Assembly (NCBI GenBank): GCA_964352985.1
Contig: CAYGUK010000059.1
Coordinates: 1-24,243 of the forward strand
Direction of reading: 5' to 3'
Origin: CAYGUK01 sp964352985
Lineage (GTDB): Bacteria > Pseudomonadota > Gammaproteobacteria > JAHCLG01
DNA: 24,243 nt
Below are positions 1-8,539 of this stretch, one piece after another; the first letter of the stretch is position 1, and every line of letters begins with the position of its first letter. The notes beneath the pieces are model-generated. The model made no database searches and had not been told where the DNA came from. It saw nothing but the letters and a program-made list of their open reading frames with translations. The position numbers were made by a program, and so were the translations under genes.

Positions 1-1426
1 CCTCAGTCCCCCCACCCACCACAATAATTCCACCTTGATGCATTTTGCAAACTAATCTTACTGGTATAATTAATTGTCCCTCATCAGCTGAATGTAACTC
101 ATCATCAATTAAAATTATTTGGGCCTGATTAAGTAAAGGATGTTTTAATAATTCGCTTCCCATAATTGGTGAGGGTTGTGTCGGAGTTAAGTTTTTACAA
201 AGTAATTCACCGAGGATCACATGCTCGTGAACGATTAATAAATTAATTTGTGCAAATAGTTTATGCCAAGTTGAAGGATTTGCTTTTTTGCTTATTTCTA
301 ATTCAAAATAAAAAGTTGAACCCTTACCTAATTTTGAATCAACGGTAATATCACCATCTATGACTTGTGCCATTTGTTTTGCAATTGCCAAACCTAATCC
401 TGTTCCTTCATAACGACCCTTATAAGAAGGGTCAATACGATAAAATCGATCGAAAATATGATCTAAATGTTCAGCGGGGATCCCTGCACCGGTGTCTTTC
501 ACACTAATTAATAATTTTTGCGAGGTGTTATTCGATTCTTTATTATCGACAGAAATTAAAATATAACCTCTATCCGTAAATTTGATGGCATTACTTATTA
601 AGTTAAGCATGATGCGGCGTATAATTTGACTATCCGTTGTAATATATTCAGGTACATTAGCATCATAAGATAAAATCACTTTTACATTTTTTGCCATTGC
701 ACGATTAACAAGAGACTTAATGACATTTTCAAGGAGAAACTTAAAGTTAAATACTTCATGGTGTACTTTAAAGTTGCCTGATTCTAAGGTGGTATAATTT
801 AATAATTCATCGACTAATTTTAAGATAAGCGCGCCTGACTGTAAGATATTTTCAATATACTCCACTTGTTCAGGATAATGTCGTCGAATCTTTAATATTT
901 CTGCCATGCCAAGAATAGCATGCAAGGGTGTTTTTAAATCATGGCTCATATTAGCTAAAAAATCAGTCTTGACTCGATTAGCAACTTCAGCTTGATTTTT
1001 AGCCTGTCTTAATTCACTAACAATATTTAATTCTGTTAATTCACTGATGACGCCAGCTGTTGCAATCAGTGAATCATTATCATCGAGGAGGGCAATAGCT
1101 TGTTCTGATAAATCTAATTCCTCATTTTCGGATGTGGTGATTTTAATATAGCTTACAAAATTGTATGGTGGTGTTTTAAGAGTAGAAATTAATTGATTAA
1201 TTATTAGCTGAGAATTTTTATCAGGATAGAATAACTTAAACCAATGATTTGGATTTTGATAAAGTTCCTCTACGTTGATATTAAAATACTGTTTAATAAT
1301 GGGGCTTATGTAAAAAAACTTAGTTAAATCATTATTGGCAACCCAACATAATAAATTGTTTTCTTCAGCCAATTGTTTGGATGAGTTGATAAGCGCTTGC
1401 AATTTTTTTTCATTTTTTCTACTCAT
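1..1426 (-). CDS. Hybrid sensor histidine kinase, cytosolic, PAS-like N-terminus (partial, continues past the left edge)
   Basis: Translated by hand from ATG at 1426 on the minus strand; 475 codons stay open to the window edge, so the C-terminus is missing. There is no hydrophobic segment, so the sensor is probably cytosolic. Residues about 15-130 look like a PAS-type sensory region. The HisKA dimerisation and phosphoacceptor motif is SHDLKTP, with the phosphorylated His at residue 162. The HATPase domain follows: N box LNLISNAIKFT (about 274-284), G1 DTGAGIP (311-317), F box IFDRFYR and G2 GTGLGLAIAK (341-350). From about residue 393 a receiver-like domain begins; IILIDDE (437-443) resembles a receiver beta-strand with acidic residues, but the domain is cut off. 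Architecture resembles ArcB/BarA-type hybrid kinases. It lies 51 bp downstream of uxuB on the same strand, so it may be read with that operon or from its own extended -10 at 1469-1477. Signal and partner are unknown. Confidence 0.88.
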   Translation of the reverse strand, partial: MSRKNEKKLQALINSSKQLAEENNLLCWVANNDLTKFFYISPIIKQYFNINVEELYQNPNHWFKLFYPDKNSQLIINQLISTLKTPPYNFVSYIKITTSENEELDLSEQAIALLDDNDSLIATAGVISELTELNIVSELRQAKNQAEVANRVKTDFLANMSHDLKTPLHAILGMAEILKIRRHYPEQVEYIENILQSGALILKLVDELLNYTTLESGNFKVHHEVFNFKFLLENVIKSLVNRAMAKNVKVILSYDANVPEYITTDSQIIRRIMLNLISNAIKFTDRGYILISVDNKESNNTSQKLLISVKDTGAGIPAEHLDHIFDRFYRIDPSYKGRYEGTGLGLAIAKQMAQVIDGDITVDSKLGKGSTFYFELEISKKANPSTWHKLFAQINLLIVHEHVILGELLCKNLTPTQPSPIMGSELLKHPLLNQAQIILIDDELHSADEGQLIIPVRLVCKMHQGGIIVVGGGTE

Positions 1427-1468
1427 AAATTCAACTATCCGACTGTAATACGCGTAGTACAAAAAAGA

Positions 1469-1477
1469 ATTATAACA
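1469..1477 (-). promoter_or_regulatory. Candidate extended -10 promoter for the histidine kinase
   Basis: On the minus strand TGTTATAAT begins immediately after the uxuB stop codon, giving a perfect TATAAT preceded by the TGn extension. No good -35 is visible at 16-18 bp. Predicted transcription would start near 1462, about 36 bases before the kinase ATG. It could uncouple the kinase from the uxaC-uxuB transcript. The same 9-mer occurs at 5242-5250 and 12350-12358. Confidence 0.4.
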
Positions 1478-2890
1478 TTAATCTTTTAGCTTTAGGAATG
1501 CTAGTTTTAGTTGCGTTTTAAACTTAGTATTTTGGCGCAATTCATTATTAAAGATGTACGTGTAATTTAAAACTTGATCGATAATATCTTGGTTTAAATC
1601 CAGGTTTAAAAAATCTTCGGCGTGAGGATCTGAAACTTTAGTACGCTTATTATTCTTCGTTTGGGTAATATAATAAATCCAAGCAGCAACCCCAGTAATT
1701 AGCGTGTCACAATCTAAATTTTGTTGATAACACTCAGAAAGTGTTTGTAAAAGACGTTGTGGTAACTTTTGTGATCCATCCATCGCAACTTGCGTTGTTT
1801 TATATGGAATTGCTTTATTGCCAAATCGCATTAAAATTTGTTGGCAATAGTGATCAAAATCAAAGTGACAAGAATTAATGGTGGGTTTGATCTGATTAAA
1901 ATACCGGTTTATAAATCGTAATAATTCTGAATCTTCCACACATTGATAAATATAATCATATCCTTTGTGATGGCCAAGATAAGCCAGTGCGGAATGCGCG
2001 CCATTTAATACTCTTAGTTTTAATTTTTCATAGTCTTCAACATTATTTACCAATTCGGCACCGGCTTGTTGCCAATCAACCGTTTTTTCTTGATCTATTT
2101 TATTATCGATAACCCATTGTGAAAATGGTTCAGTGATAATCGGATAATCATCTTTTTGCGATAAGTGTTGGTTTATTCTTAGCACATCTTCAGCTGTGAC
2201 TTTCGGTGTGATCCTATCCACCATGGTACAAGGAAATTGAACGCATTTGTTAAGCCAATCAGCAAATTGAGTATCAAGTTTTTGGGAAAATTCAAACATC
2301 AAATGTTTTAAAATATTGCCATTTTCCGCTAAGTTATCACAGCTAATAATTTGAGGCGGTGTAGTATTCGCCTGAAAGTGACTCAGTAATGTTGTTGCTA
2401 GCCAACCTAGCAGTGTTCGAGGATGTGATAAATTTTTAACATCGTGAAGGATATCCTCATGCTCAATTAAATTTTTATTTGCAGGATGATAATAATACGC
2501 TTTTTCTGTGGCTGTAATAGTAATCGTGTGAGCGTCTAATAAATAATTTAATAATTTATCTCTATCTTCTTTGGCATAAGCAATATCACGTATACAGCCT
2601 ATCAGTCTGCTGTTAATTTCATTATCGTAACATTCATTTAAGGTGTAAAAAAAATCTTGTTGCTGTAATTCATCTCTGATGGTGGGGGAACGTAAACTCA
2701 CTCCACAAATTCCCCACGAAGGTGTTTTGCCGTGAGTATTGAAATAGTGATTAATTGCAAGTTCTGTGTAATAAGCGACATGCGCTCTGGCAAAATTACC
2801 TAAACCAAAATGAACAATGCCAATGTCTAATTCATTAGGATCATAGTTTGGTAAAATGATGTTATCTGGGTAATGTTGATATTTGATCAT
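1478..2890 (-). CDS. uxuB: D-mannonate oxidoreductase (fructuronate reductase), mannitol dehydrogenase family
   Basis: Predicted to reduce D-fructuronate to D-mannonate with NADH in the cytosol (hexuronate pathway). The 470-residue length fits the long-chain mannitol dehydrogenase family. The N-terminal Rossmann region carries GLGNFARAH (29-37). The middle has CDNLAENG and MVDRITP (about 184-229). The C-terminal domain has the catalytic pattern Lys-x4-Asn-x2-His at K291, N296 and H299 within KLKLRVLNGAHS. Mannitol or altronate oxidoreductases share this fold, so substrate assignment rests on the adjacent uxaC, whose product is the UxuB substrate. The start ATG overlaps the uxaC stop in ATGA (4 bp), implying translational coupling. 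No uxuA (mannonate dehydratase) or KDG kinase is in the window, so the pathway must finish elsewhere. Confidence 0.88.
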   Translation of the reverse strand: MIKYQHYPDNIILPNYDPNELDIGIVHFGLGNFARAHVAYYTELAINHYFNTHGKTPSWGICGVSLRSPTIRDELQQQDFFYTLNECYDNEINSRLIGCIRDIAYAKEDRDKLLNYLLDAHTITITATEKAYYYHPANKNLIEHEDILHDVKNLSHPRTLLGWLATTLLSHFQANTTPPQIISCDNLAENGNILKHLMFEFSQKLDTQFADWLNKCVQFPCTMVDRITPKVTAEDVLRINQHLSQKDDYPIITEPFSQWVIDNKIDQEKTVDWQQAGAELVNNVEDYEKLKLRVLNGAHSALAYLGHHKGYDYIYQCVEDSELLRFINRYFNQIKPTINSCHFDFDHYCQQILMRFGNKAIPYKTTQVAMDGSQKLPQRLLQTLSECYQQNLDCDTLITGVAAWIYYITQTKNNKRTKVSDPHAEDFLNLDLNQDIIDQVLNYTYIFNNELRQNTKFKTQLKLAFLKLKD

Positions 2891-4302
2891 AATTTATAGC
2901 AAGCTTTTGCTAATGGGCCACTTAATTGAAGTGCAATAGCGAACGCTTCTTCTTTTGAAATCCGATGCTCCATCACTAACTCACTTAAAAAACCACAATC
3001 AATTCTGCGTGACATATCATGCCGCGCGGGAATAGAAACAAAGGCGCGTGTATCATCATTAAAACCTGCCGTGTTATAAAAGCCTGCGGTTTCGATAACT
3101 TGACGTCGATATCGACGCATGCCTTCAACACTATCGTGAAACCACCATGCGGGGCCGAGTTTTAAACAGGGATAAACACCTGCAAGTGGAGCAAGTTCTC
3201 TGGCATAGCTTGTTTCATCTAAAGTAAAAAGAATAATAGATAAATGTTTATTGTTACCCACGATATCGAGTAATGGTTTTAATGCTTCAACATAATTCGT
3301 GGGTAAGGGAATATCAGCACCGACATCTCTACCGTATTCTTCATGCAACCAAGGATTATGATTACGAAAAGATCCCGGATGAATTTGCATGACAAGGCCA
3401 TCATCTAAACTCATTTTCGCCATTTCTGTTAGCATATGCGCTCTAAAATTATCAGCATCAATCGGGTCATGAATGTTGTTAATCACTTTTTGATAAAGTT
3501 TTACGGCTTCTCGTTGAGTTAAATTAAGCGTACGCGCAGAGCGATGACCATGATCAGTAGCAGTTGCACCAAATTCTTTAAAAAGCTCACGGCGTGATTT
3601 TATTGCATCGATATAACTTTTATAAAGAAACGTATCGAAGCCTGTTATTTCACCTAAGCGTTTTATATTTTCACGAAAACCATCAAACTCAGGATCAACA
3701 ACCGGATCAGGGCGAAACGTTGTTATCACTCGACCGCTCCAATCACTTTCTTTTAGTGTTTGATGATGATGTAAATTATCTAAAGGCGATTCAGTCGTAG
3801 CGAGTACTTCAATATTAAAACGTTCAAATAACGCACGTGGCAAAAATTCAGGTTGTGCTAGACAGTCTGCAATATGATCATAAATGTAATTTGCATTTTG
3901 ACCATTAATCGGTTTGTCGACGTTAAAAATTTCATAAATGGCGTGGTCTAACCAAATACGTGAAGGCGTTGCTTGAAATAAATAATAGTTATCACAAAAT
4001 AATTGCCAAATTTTTCGCGGATCAGTTTCTGTGTCTTCAGGGTGTTTCCCTTTAACACCAAATTGATCTAATGAAAATCCCTGACTATAAAACATGCGTA
4101 ATAGATAATGATCAGGAATAATAAAAAGTGACGCAGGATTAGCGAAGGGTTTATTTTCAGCAAACCACGCTGGATCACAATGACCATGTGGTGAGATAAT
4201 TGGCTTATCTTTAATACTGTCGTAAAGTTCACGTGCTAGCTGACGACTTTCTTTCTCTATCGGAAATAATCTGTCTGGGTTCAATAAATCATGCTTGCCC
4301 AA
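2887..4302 (-). CDS. uxaC: Uronate isomerase (glucuronate isomerase)
   Basis: Isomerises D-glucuronate to D-fructuronate (or D-galacturonate to D-tagaturonate). It belongs to the amidohydrolase-like uronate isomerase family. Length is 471 residues against about 470 in E. coli. The metal-site motif PHGHCDP places H39 and H41 near the N-terminus; GPAWWFHDS and GFNDDTRAF occur in the C-terminal third, as in the family. The start is TTG at 4302-4300: an in-frame TAA lies 15 bases upstream, a nearby ATG is out of frame, and an AGAGGA ribosome-binding site precedes the TTG by about 7 bases. It is the first gene of a two-gene operon with uxuB and is divergent from inositol oxygenase, which would supply its glucuronate substrate. 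Confidence 0.93.
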   Translation of the reverse strand: MGKHDLLNPDRLFPIEKESRQLARELYDSIKDKPIISPHGHCDPAWFAENKPFANPASLFIIPDHYLLRMFYSQGFSLDQFGVKGKHPEDTETDPRKIWQLFCDNYYLFQATPSRIWLDHAIYEIFNVDKPINGQNANYIYDHIADCLAQPEFLPRALFERFNIEVLATTESPLDNLHHHQTLKESDWSGRVITTFRPDPVVDPEFDGFRENIKRLGEITGFDTFLYKSYIDAIKSRRELFKEFGATATDHGHRSARTLNLTQREAVKLYQKVINNIHDPIDADNFRAHMLTEMAKMSLDDGLVMQIHPGSFRNHNPWLHEEYGRDVGADIPLPTNYVEALKPLLDIVGNNKHLSIILFTLDETSYARELAPLAGVYPCLKLGPAWWFHDSVEGMRRYRRQVIETAGFYNTAGFNDDTRAFVSIPARHDMSRRIDCGFLSELVMEHRISKEEAFAIALQLSGPLAKACYKL

Positions 4303-4363
4303 TGTACATTCCTCTTATAAAATGTCGTATCGGTAAGTTTGCAACTATAGCGGAGCTTTCATC
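4303..4363. promoter_or_regulatory. Divergent control region between uxaC and inositol oxygenase
   Basis: These 61 bp must hold 5' signals for both directions. GGAG (4352-4355) serves inositol oxygenase and AGAGGA on the minus strand serves uxaC. A TATAA-containing stretch at 4314-4322 could act as a -10 either way. I see no convincing -35 or long operator palindrome. Promoters may extend into the uxaC coding start. Confidence 0.4.
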
Positions 4364-5149
4364 ATGAATAAAGTACAACAGGCTGATAATTTTCGAAATT
4401 ATGATAATCCAGGCCGTGAAACCGTCAGAAAGTTTTATGAATTAAACCATACACATCAAACTGTTGATTTTGTGCGTAACAAACAAGCTGAATACCAGGG
4501 ATTAACGAAAGCAAAAATGACCGTCTGGGAAGCCATCGAAAAACTAGATCAAATTGTTGATGATAGTGATCCCGATACCGAACTCTCACAATTAGATCAT
4601 GCTTTGCAAACCGCTGAGAGGATTCGTCAAGATAACCATCCTCGATGGATGATCTTAACTGGATTGATTCATGATTTAGGTAAGGTACTAACACTTTTTG
4701 GTGAGCCGCAATGGGCTGTAGTTGGTGATACGTTTCCTGTTGGTTGCGCGTATTCAGATAAAATTGTTTACCCCGAGTTTTTTCAACTAAATCCAGACAC
4801 GAAAAATGAAACTTATCAAACTCAATTGGGCATTTATCAAAAAAATTGTGGCTTAGAAAATGTCTTAATGTCGTTTGGACATGATGAATATTTATATTAT
4901 GTGACTAAACAATTCCTACCAATCGAAGCGCAATATATCATTCGTTATCACTCGTTCTACCCATGGCACAAGTGCGGCGCTTACGATTATTTATGTAATG
5001 AAAAAGACCGCGAATTGCTAACTTGGGTGAAAAAATTTAATCCCTATGATCTTTATTCAAAAGCAGATGATAAACCAGACTTTGAAAAATTAAAGGCGTT
5101 TTATCACGATTTAATCGATGAGTTTTTACCTGATACTTTAAATTGGTAA
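4364..5149 (+). CDS. Inositol oxygenase (MIOX), myo-inositol to D-glucuronate
   Basis: Di-iron oxygenase that cleaves the myo-inositol ring with O2 to give D-glucuronate. The family is best known from animals, plants and fungi. The 261-residue protein is close to the human enzyme (285). All six expected iron ligands are visible: H79 in LDHALQTAE, H103-D104 in LIHDLGK, H173 in FGHDEY, H196 in RYHSFYPW and D229 in NPYDLYSK, matching human H98, H123, D124, H194, H220 and D253 in order and context. The N-terminal FRNYDNP and KFYELNHTHQTVDFV are also typical. The start ATG has GGAG 8 bases upstream. It is transcribed away from uxaC-uxuB, whose products act on glucuronate, so the three form one route from inositol to mannonate. 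No signal peptide is seen, so it should act in the cytosol. Confidence 0.95.
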   Translation: MNKVQQADNFRNYDNPGRETVRKFYELNHTHQTVDFVRNKQAEYQGLTKAKMTVWEAIEKLDQIVDDSDPDTELSQLDHALQTAERIRQDNHPRWMILTGLIHDLGKVLTLFGEPQWAVVGDTFPVGCAYSDKIVYPEFFQLNPDTKNETYQTQLGIYQKNCGLENVLMSFGHDEYLYYVTKQFLPIEAQYIIRYHSFYPWHKCGAYDYLCNEKDRELLTWVKKFNPYDLYSKADDKPDFEKLKAFYHDLIDEFLPDTLNW

Positions 5150-5152
5150 AGA

Positions 5153-5192
5153 ATTACACTGAAAATTACCCCCAAAAATAAGTGTGATTTTT
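5153..5192 (+). terminator. Possible terminator after inositol oxygenase
   Basis: ATTACACT (5153-5160) pairs with AGTGTGAT (5181-5188) with one G-T wobble, and a run of T follows to 5192. The 20-base loop is long for an intrinsic terminator, so the call is tentative. Confidence 0.4.
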
Positions 5193-5241
5193 ATTCTTTG
5201 CACTATTATTTCTCTATTATTTATGTTGTTATTGACTTATG

Positions 5242-5250
5242 TGTTATAAT
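5242..5250 (+). promoter_or_regulatory. Candidate extended -10 promoter for the 1061-residue orphan
   Basis: TGTTATAAT combines a perfect TATAAT (5245-5250) with the TGn extension. A TTGACT at 5232-5237 is only 7 bp away, too close to be its -35. Transcription would start near 5257, leaving a leader of about 80 bases before the ATG at 5336. Confidence 0.45.
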
Positions 5251-5335
5251 TTAACTTGATGGATAAGAAATTATAGCAAGCGTAACCTGTTTTTTATCCT
5301 ATCAAAAAAAATGACTTCGCTTGCAAGAGGTCGCT

Positions 5336-8300
5336 ATGTTTGCCCCAAAAATTGTTTATAACAAAAAATATGCTGATCATCCCGTGTTGTCGTGGGAGAC
5401 TCAACTTGGTTATCGTGTTAGAGAAAGTAAAAAAGGTGCCAGCTTTATATTATTTGGAAAAACAAGTAATCAACAAGCGCCATCTGAGGCTGATAGAAAA
5501 TATAAAGATGAACAAGATTACGCACAAGAAAACTTCCTAGCTATCCTTCATTACTATATTGGAAAACACGATCGTAGCACAAATTTATCTGTTTCAGATA
5601 TGAGCTCATGGGTGATATCAAGTGCGGGTGTCTCATTAATTGATAATTGTATAATTGGGGCTGTCTCTTATTCATTTCTTCAACCTGATATAAGTGGTAT
5701 ATCGACTAAAAACAATGATAAGCGAGATAAGGGATACCAGTTGTATTATCATCCTTTTTGGGGATTACATCAAAGAACAGAAATCTATTGCTCTCTTTAT
5801 TCTGCGGATGTCCAAGATAAATTAGAAGGTATGAATGATCCCGCTAATATGAGAATTGTTACTCAAATTAGACCTCAAGTTGTGACATTACCTGATGGTA
5901 TTCGTGTTATTCGGACAAGATTAGAAGTAGACGTTGAACCTGATCCCGAGTTACCTGCTGAACATCCACATATCAAACCATTATCCGTGATGAGTTCGAA
6001 ACTTGCCGAACAGAAGCGATTTAATTTTGGTGAATTTACGCTTTCCTATAAAGAACCTATCCGTCGGCGTATGGTAGCTAGAAATAGACAAAAAATAGGT
6101 AATAGTTTTATTGCTGATAACGATCCCGCTTTTCTTAGAGTCGTCAATAAATTTGGTTTCTTAATAGCTGAATTAAATAAAACAACAATATCTTTAAAGA
6201 CATTACGAGAAATATTATTCGAAAAAAAACTATTAACAGATTCAATAGAAAAAATTTTTAAGGAATTGAATGACAAGATTAAGCTACTAGAAGATTATGT
6301 CAACAATAATCTCAGCATGGCTTATTTCGATAGACAAATTGAATTAAATACAATCCAAAAATTTCTTGAACTGTTTGAAGACTTTAAAATAAATGATCAA
6401 TATGATGCTTTATTTGAACTTATTGCTGAGATTATTGAAAAAAACAACTTTGACTCAAGCCCTTCAACGAGAGAATCTATATTAAGCGTCTATACTGCCC
6501 ATGTGAGCCATGAAACCCGGCATAAAGTTGATGATAGTTGGGTAGATCTAAAAAAACCTTTTAAAGAAATGGTTATTCATTGTTGTTACTTTGACCCTGA
6601 CTTAGATTTTGGTAATGGCACATGTAATAGACATAGAGCATTCGATCTTTTAGTTGAGGCGATGGAGAAAGACGAGGAGATAGCAACGAGTCAGGAATCT
6701 ACCATTGTATTACAATCAATGTTGCTCAAAGTTTATAATAAAGATATTCAAACGCAATTCAGATCGATTAAAAATGAATTTTTTAATTTTGGTGAAGCGT
6801 TAAATCTTCGTGCTCAAAAAGAATTGTGGGCATGCTATTTATCCCCAAACCAACAAAATGAAATGCGTGATTTTGTTAAGACAAAATTTCAATTTGACAA
6901 TGACAATCTGGCGCTTGATTACCTTGATGAACTTTGTTTAGATAATCCAGAAATATTTATGCATTCTAATACTTTTATTGATGACGCATTCAGGGAGGTT
7001 TGGACAGCTTATTGCGATTCACAAACTCAATTTTCTCATGAACGTAATTTAATTTCATATTATATTTCAGAATATCGTAAATTTTATTTGACATGGGATG
7101 ATAAAAAAAGGTTTGAAAAAGCTCAAAATCTTTTAAATTTGATAGATTATTATATACGAAAAAATGGACGTGCAGATCTACTGAGTTCTGACCTTGCAGA
7201 AGAATCAGAATTATTATTACAAAAAGATCATTTATACGATATTAGAATCGGTATCTTAAATGAATTGCAATTTTTAACGAAAGTAAAACCCTTTTTGCCA
7301 CTTAATCCTGCCATACCAATAATATTGACGCAGCCAAATGAGAATATCAGTTTAGCACCTTCACCTTCCTGGCAGTATTTTAAAAAAAATTGGTGGAAAA
7401 TGCTGATTGGATTAATCATACTTGGCGGTGTCGTAGCTGCCGCTATATTTGCGCTGCCTTTGATTCCAAAACTTGCGTTTATTGCCACTATTTCAGAAAC
7501 AGTGAAAACAATTGCTATTGTTGGCGCTTCATTCGTTGGTGCAATATTTAATCCATTCATTTCATGGATTAGACGTAAATTTATTAATCCATCCCAAGAA
7601 GTATTTAGTGTTCCTACATTCCAGCAAGTCGTTGCCCAAATAGAAACAGAAGAATTAGAAATGGCAGAAGTAGATGCGGCAACATTTGTGTTAAATCATA
7701 TTTTGCAAGATGGAAATCGTCATCAACATAAAAATTTATTTTTGAATAAAAAGTTATTAGCTATTATTTGTCGACATGAAAGCTGTCGATTAATGATTTT
7801 GAATTTGCCTTCTAATATACCCTATAACGAAGCTCATCCATTGTATCATTGTATTTCACGCGTTTTAATTGCTGAAAAATATGCTATTGTCCCTAGATTG
7901 CAATTGATAGATAAATGGAAAGCTATTATACCAGCTATCGAGAAAGATGTTTTTAATGATTATTTAAGTAAGTGGGATACTATAAAAGAATCAACACCAG
8001 ATGAGTTGACTACACCTGTTAGAATTCTAGTTCATGGTATTGTTGCTAATCCTCAATTAGAAGTATATCAAGCTTTACTTTCAGATCTAAAATTTCAGCA
8101 ACTCGTTTTATGTTTACCAGATTGTCGTCGATTTCTTTTAGTTAAAATTAAGAGTGAACAATTAGCATTTATTGATGATAGCCATAACCATCCGTTTTAT
8201 AAATTACTCAAAGCTTGTTATGAAACTGAGCTGGCTGAATTAATAATTTGCTATAAACCGGGTCTAACAGTGGAAGGTCGGAATTGCAAACTAGAAATAG

Positions 8301-8521
8301 ATTTAAGAAAGAAATGGGGCCAGCCTTTTGATGCTGTGCTTAAAAAAGATGATGAAATAATGATGTCACGAAATAGGCAATTAACAAGAATGCCAATTTC
8401 TGTAGCTTTACAACATCCTGAAAGTTCCGGTATGGCCAGTAAACTAAAAGCTAAAGAAGACTCGGGTGTTCTACCTCAAGTCGATGCAAGAGTGGCATCA
8501 CTAAATAAACAACCAGTTTAA
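5336..8521 (+). CDS. Large hypothetical protein with a central transmembrane hairpin
   Basis: I do not recognise this 1061-residue protein. The ATG at 5336 is chosen over an upstream in-frame TTG (5321) because AGAGG lies 6 bases before it. No signal peptide is seen. Residues about 1-685 are hydrophilic, mixed helix/strand, with a Lys/Glu/Leu-rich probable helical stretch around 280-325. Two adjacent hydrophobic segments (about 690-712 and 718-738) are flanked by basic residues (FKKNWWK before, WIRRKF after), suggesting a hairpin with both large domains on the same side. The C-terminal 310 residues are soluble-looking, ending in a polar Ser/Lys/Asp-rich tail. No catalytic motif or tandem repeat was found. 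It is a single gene, convergent with another orphan, in an accessory segment. A secreted effector or a membrane-anchored host-interaction protein is possible but unproven. Confidence 0.8.
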   Translation: MFAPKIVYNKKYADHPVLSWETQLGYRVRESKKGASFILFGKTSNQQAPSEADRKYKDEQDYAQENFLAILHYYIGKHDRSTNLSVSDMSSWVISSAGVSLIDNCIIGAVSYSFLQPDISGISTKNNDKRDKGYQLYYHPFWGLHQRTEIYCSLYSADVQDKLEGMNDPANMRIVTQIRPQVVTLPDGIRVIRTRLEVDVEPDPELPAEHPHIKPLSVMSSKLAEQKRFNFGEFTLSYKEPIRRRMVARNRQKIGNSFIADNDPAFLRVVNKFGFLIAELNKTTISLKTLREILFEKKLLTDSIEKIFKELNDKIKLLEDYVNNNLSMAYFDRQIELNTIQKFLELFEDFKINDQYDALFELIAEIIEKNNFDSSPSTRESILSVYTAHVSHETRHKVDDSWVDLKKPFKEMVIHCCYFDPDLDFGNGTCNRHRAFDLLVEAMEKDEEIATSQESTIVLQSMLLKVYNKDIQTQFRSIKNEFFNFGEALNLRAQKELWACYLSPNQQNEMRDFVKTKFQFDNDNLALDYLDELCLDNPEIFMHSNTFIDDAFREVWTAYCDSQTQFSHERNLISYYISEYRKFYLTWDDKKRFEKAQNLLNLIDYYIRKNGRADLLSSDLAEESELLLQKDHLYDIRIGILNELQFLTKVKPFLPLNPAIPIILTQPNENISLAPSPSWQYFKKNWWKMLIGLIILGGVVAAAIFALPLIPKLAFIATISETVKTIAIVGASFVGAIFNPFISWIRRKFINPSQEVFSVPTFQQVVAQIETEELEMAEVDAATFVLNHILQDGNRHQHKNLFLNKKLLAIICRHESCRLMILNLPSNIPYNEAHPLYHCISRVLIAEKYAIVPRLQLIDKWKAIIPAIEKDVFNDYLSKWDTIKESTPDELTTPVRILVHGIVANPQLEVYQALLSDLKFQQLVLCLPDCRRFLLVKIKSEQLAFIDDSHNHPFYKLLKACYETELAELIICYKPGLTVEGRNCKLEIDLRKKWGQPFDAVLKKDDEIMMSRNRQLTRMPISVALQHPESSGMASKLKAKEDSGVLPQVDARVASLNKQPV

Positions 8522-8539
8522 AATTATCATCAATAATGA

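Noticed and set aside
3594..3800. Plus-strand frame of 68 codons inside uxaC
   Set aside because: Lies wholly inside the well-supported uxaC on the other strand; no family similarity or ribosome-binding site.
5232..5250. TTGACT as the -35 of the TATAAT at 5245
   Set aside because: Only 7 bp separate them, far from the required 16-18, so only the extended -10 was kept.
7228..7560. Minus-strand frame of 110 codons within the 1061-residue gene
   Set aside because: Antisense shadow of the membrane-hairpin coding region; no promoter or ribosome-binding site.
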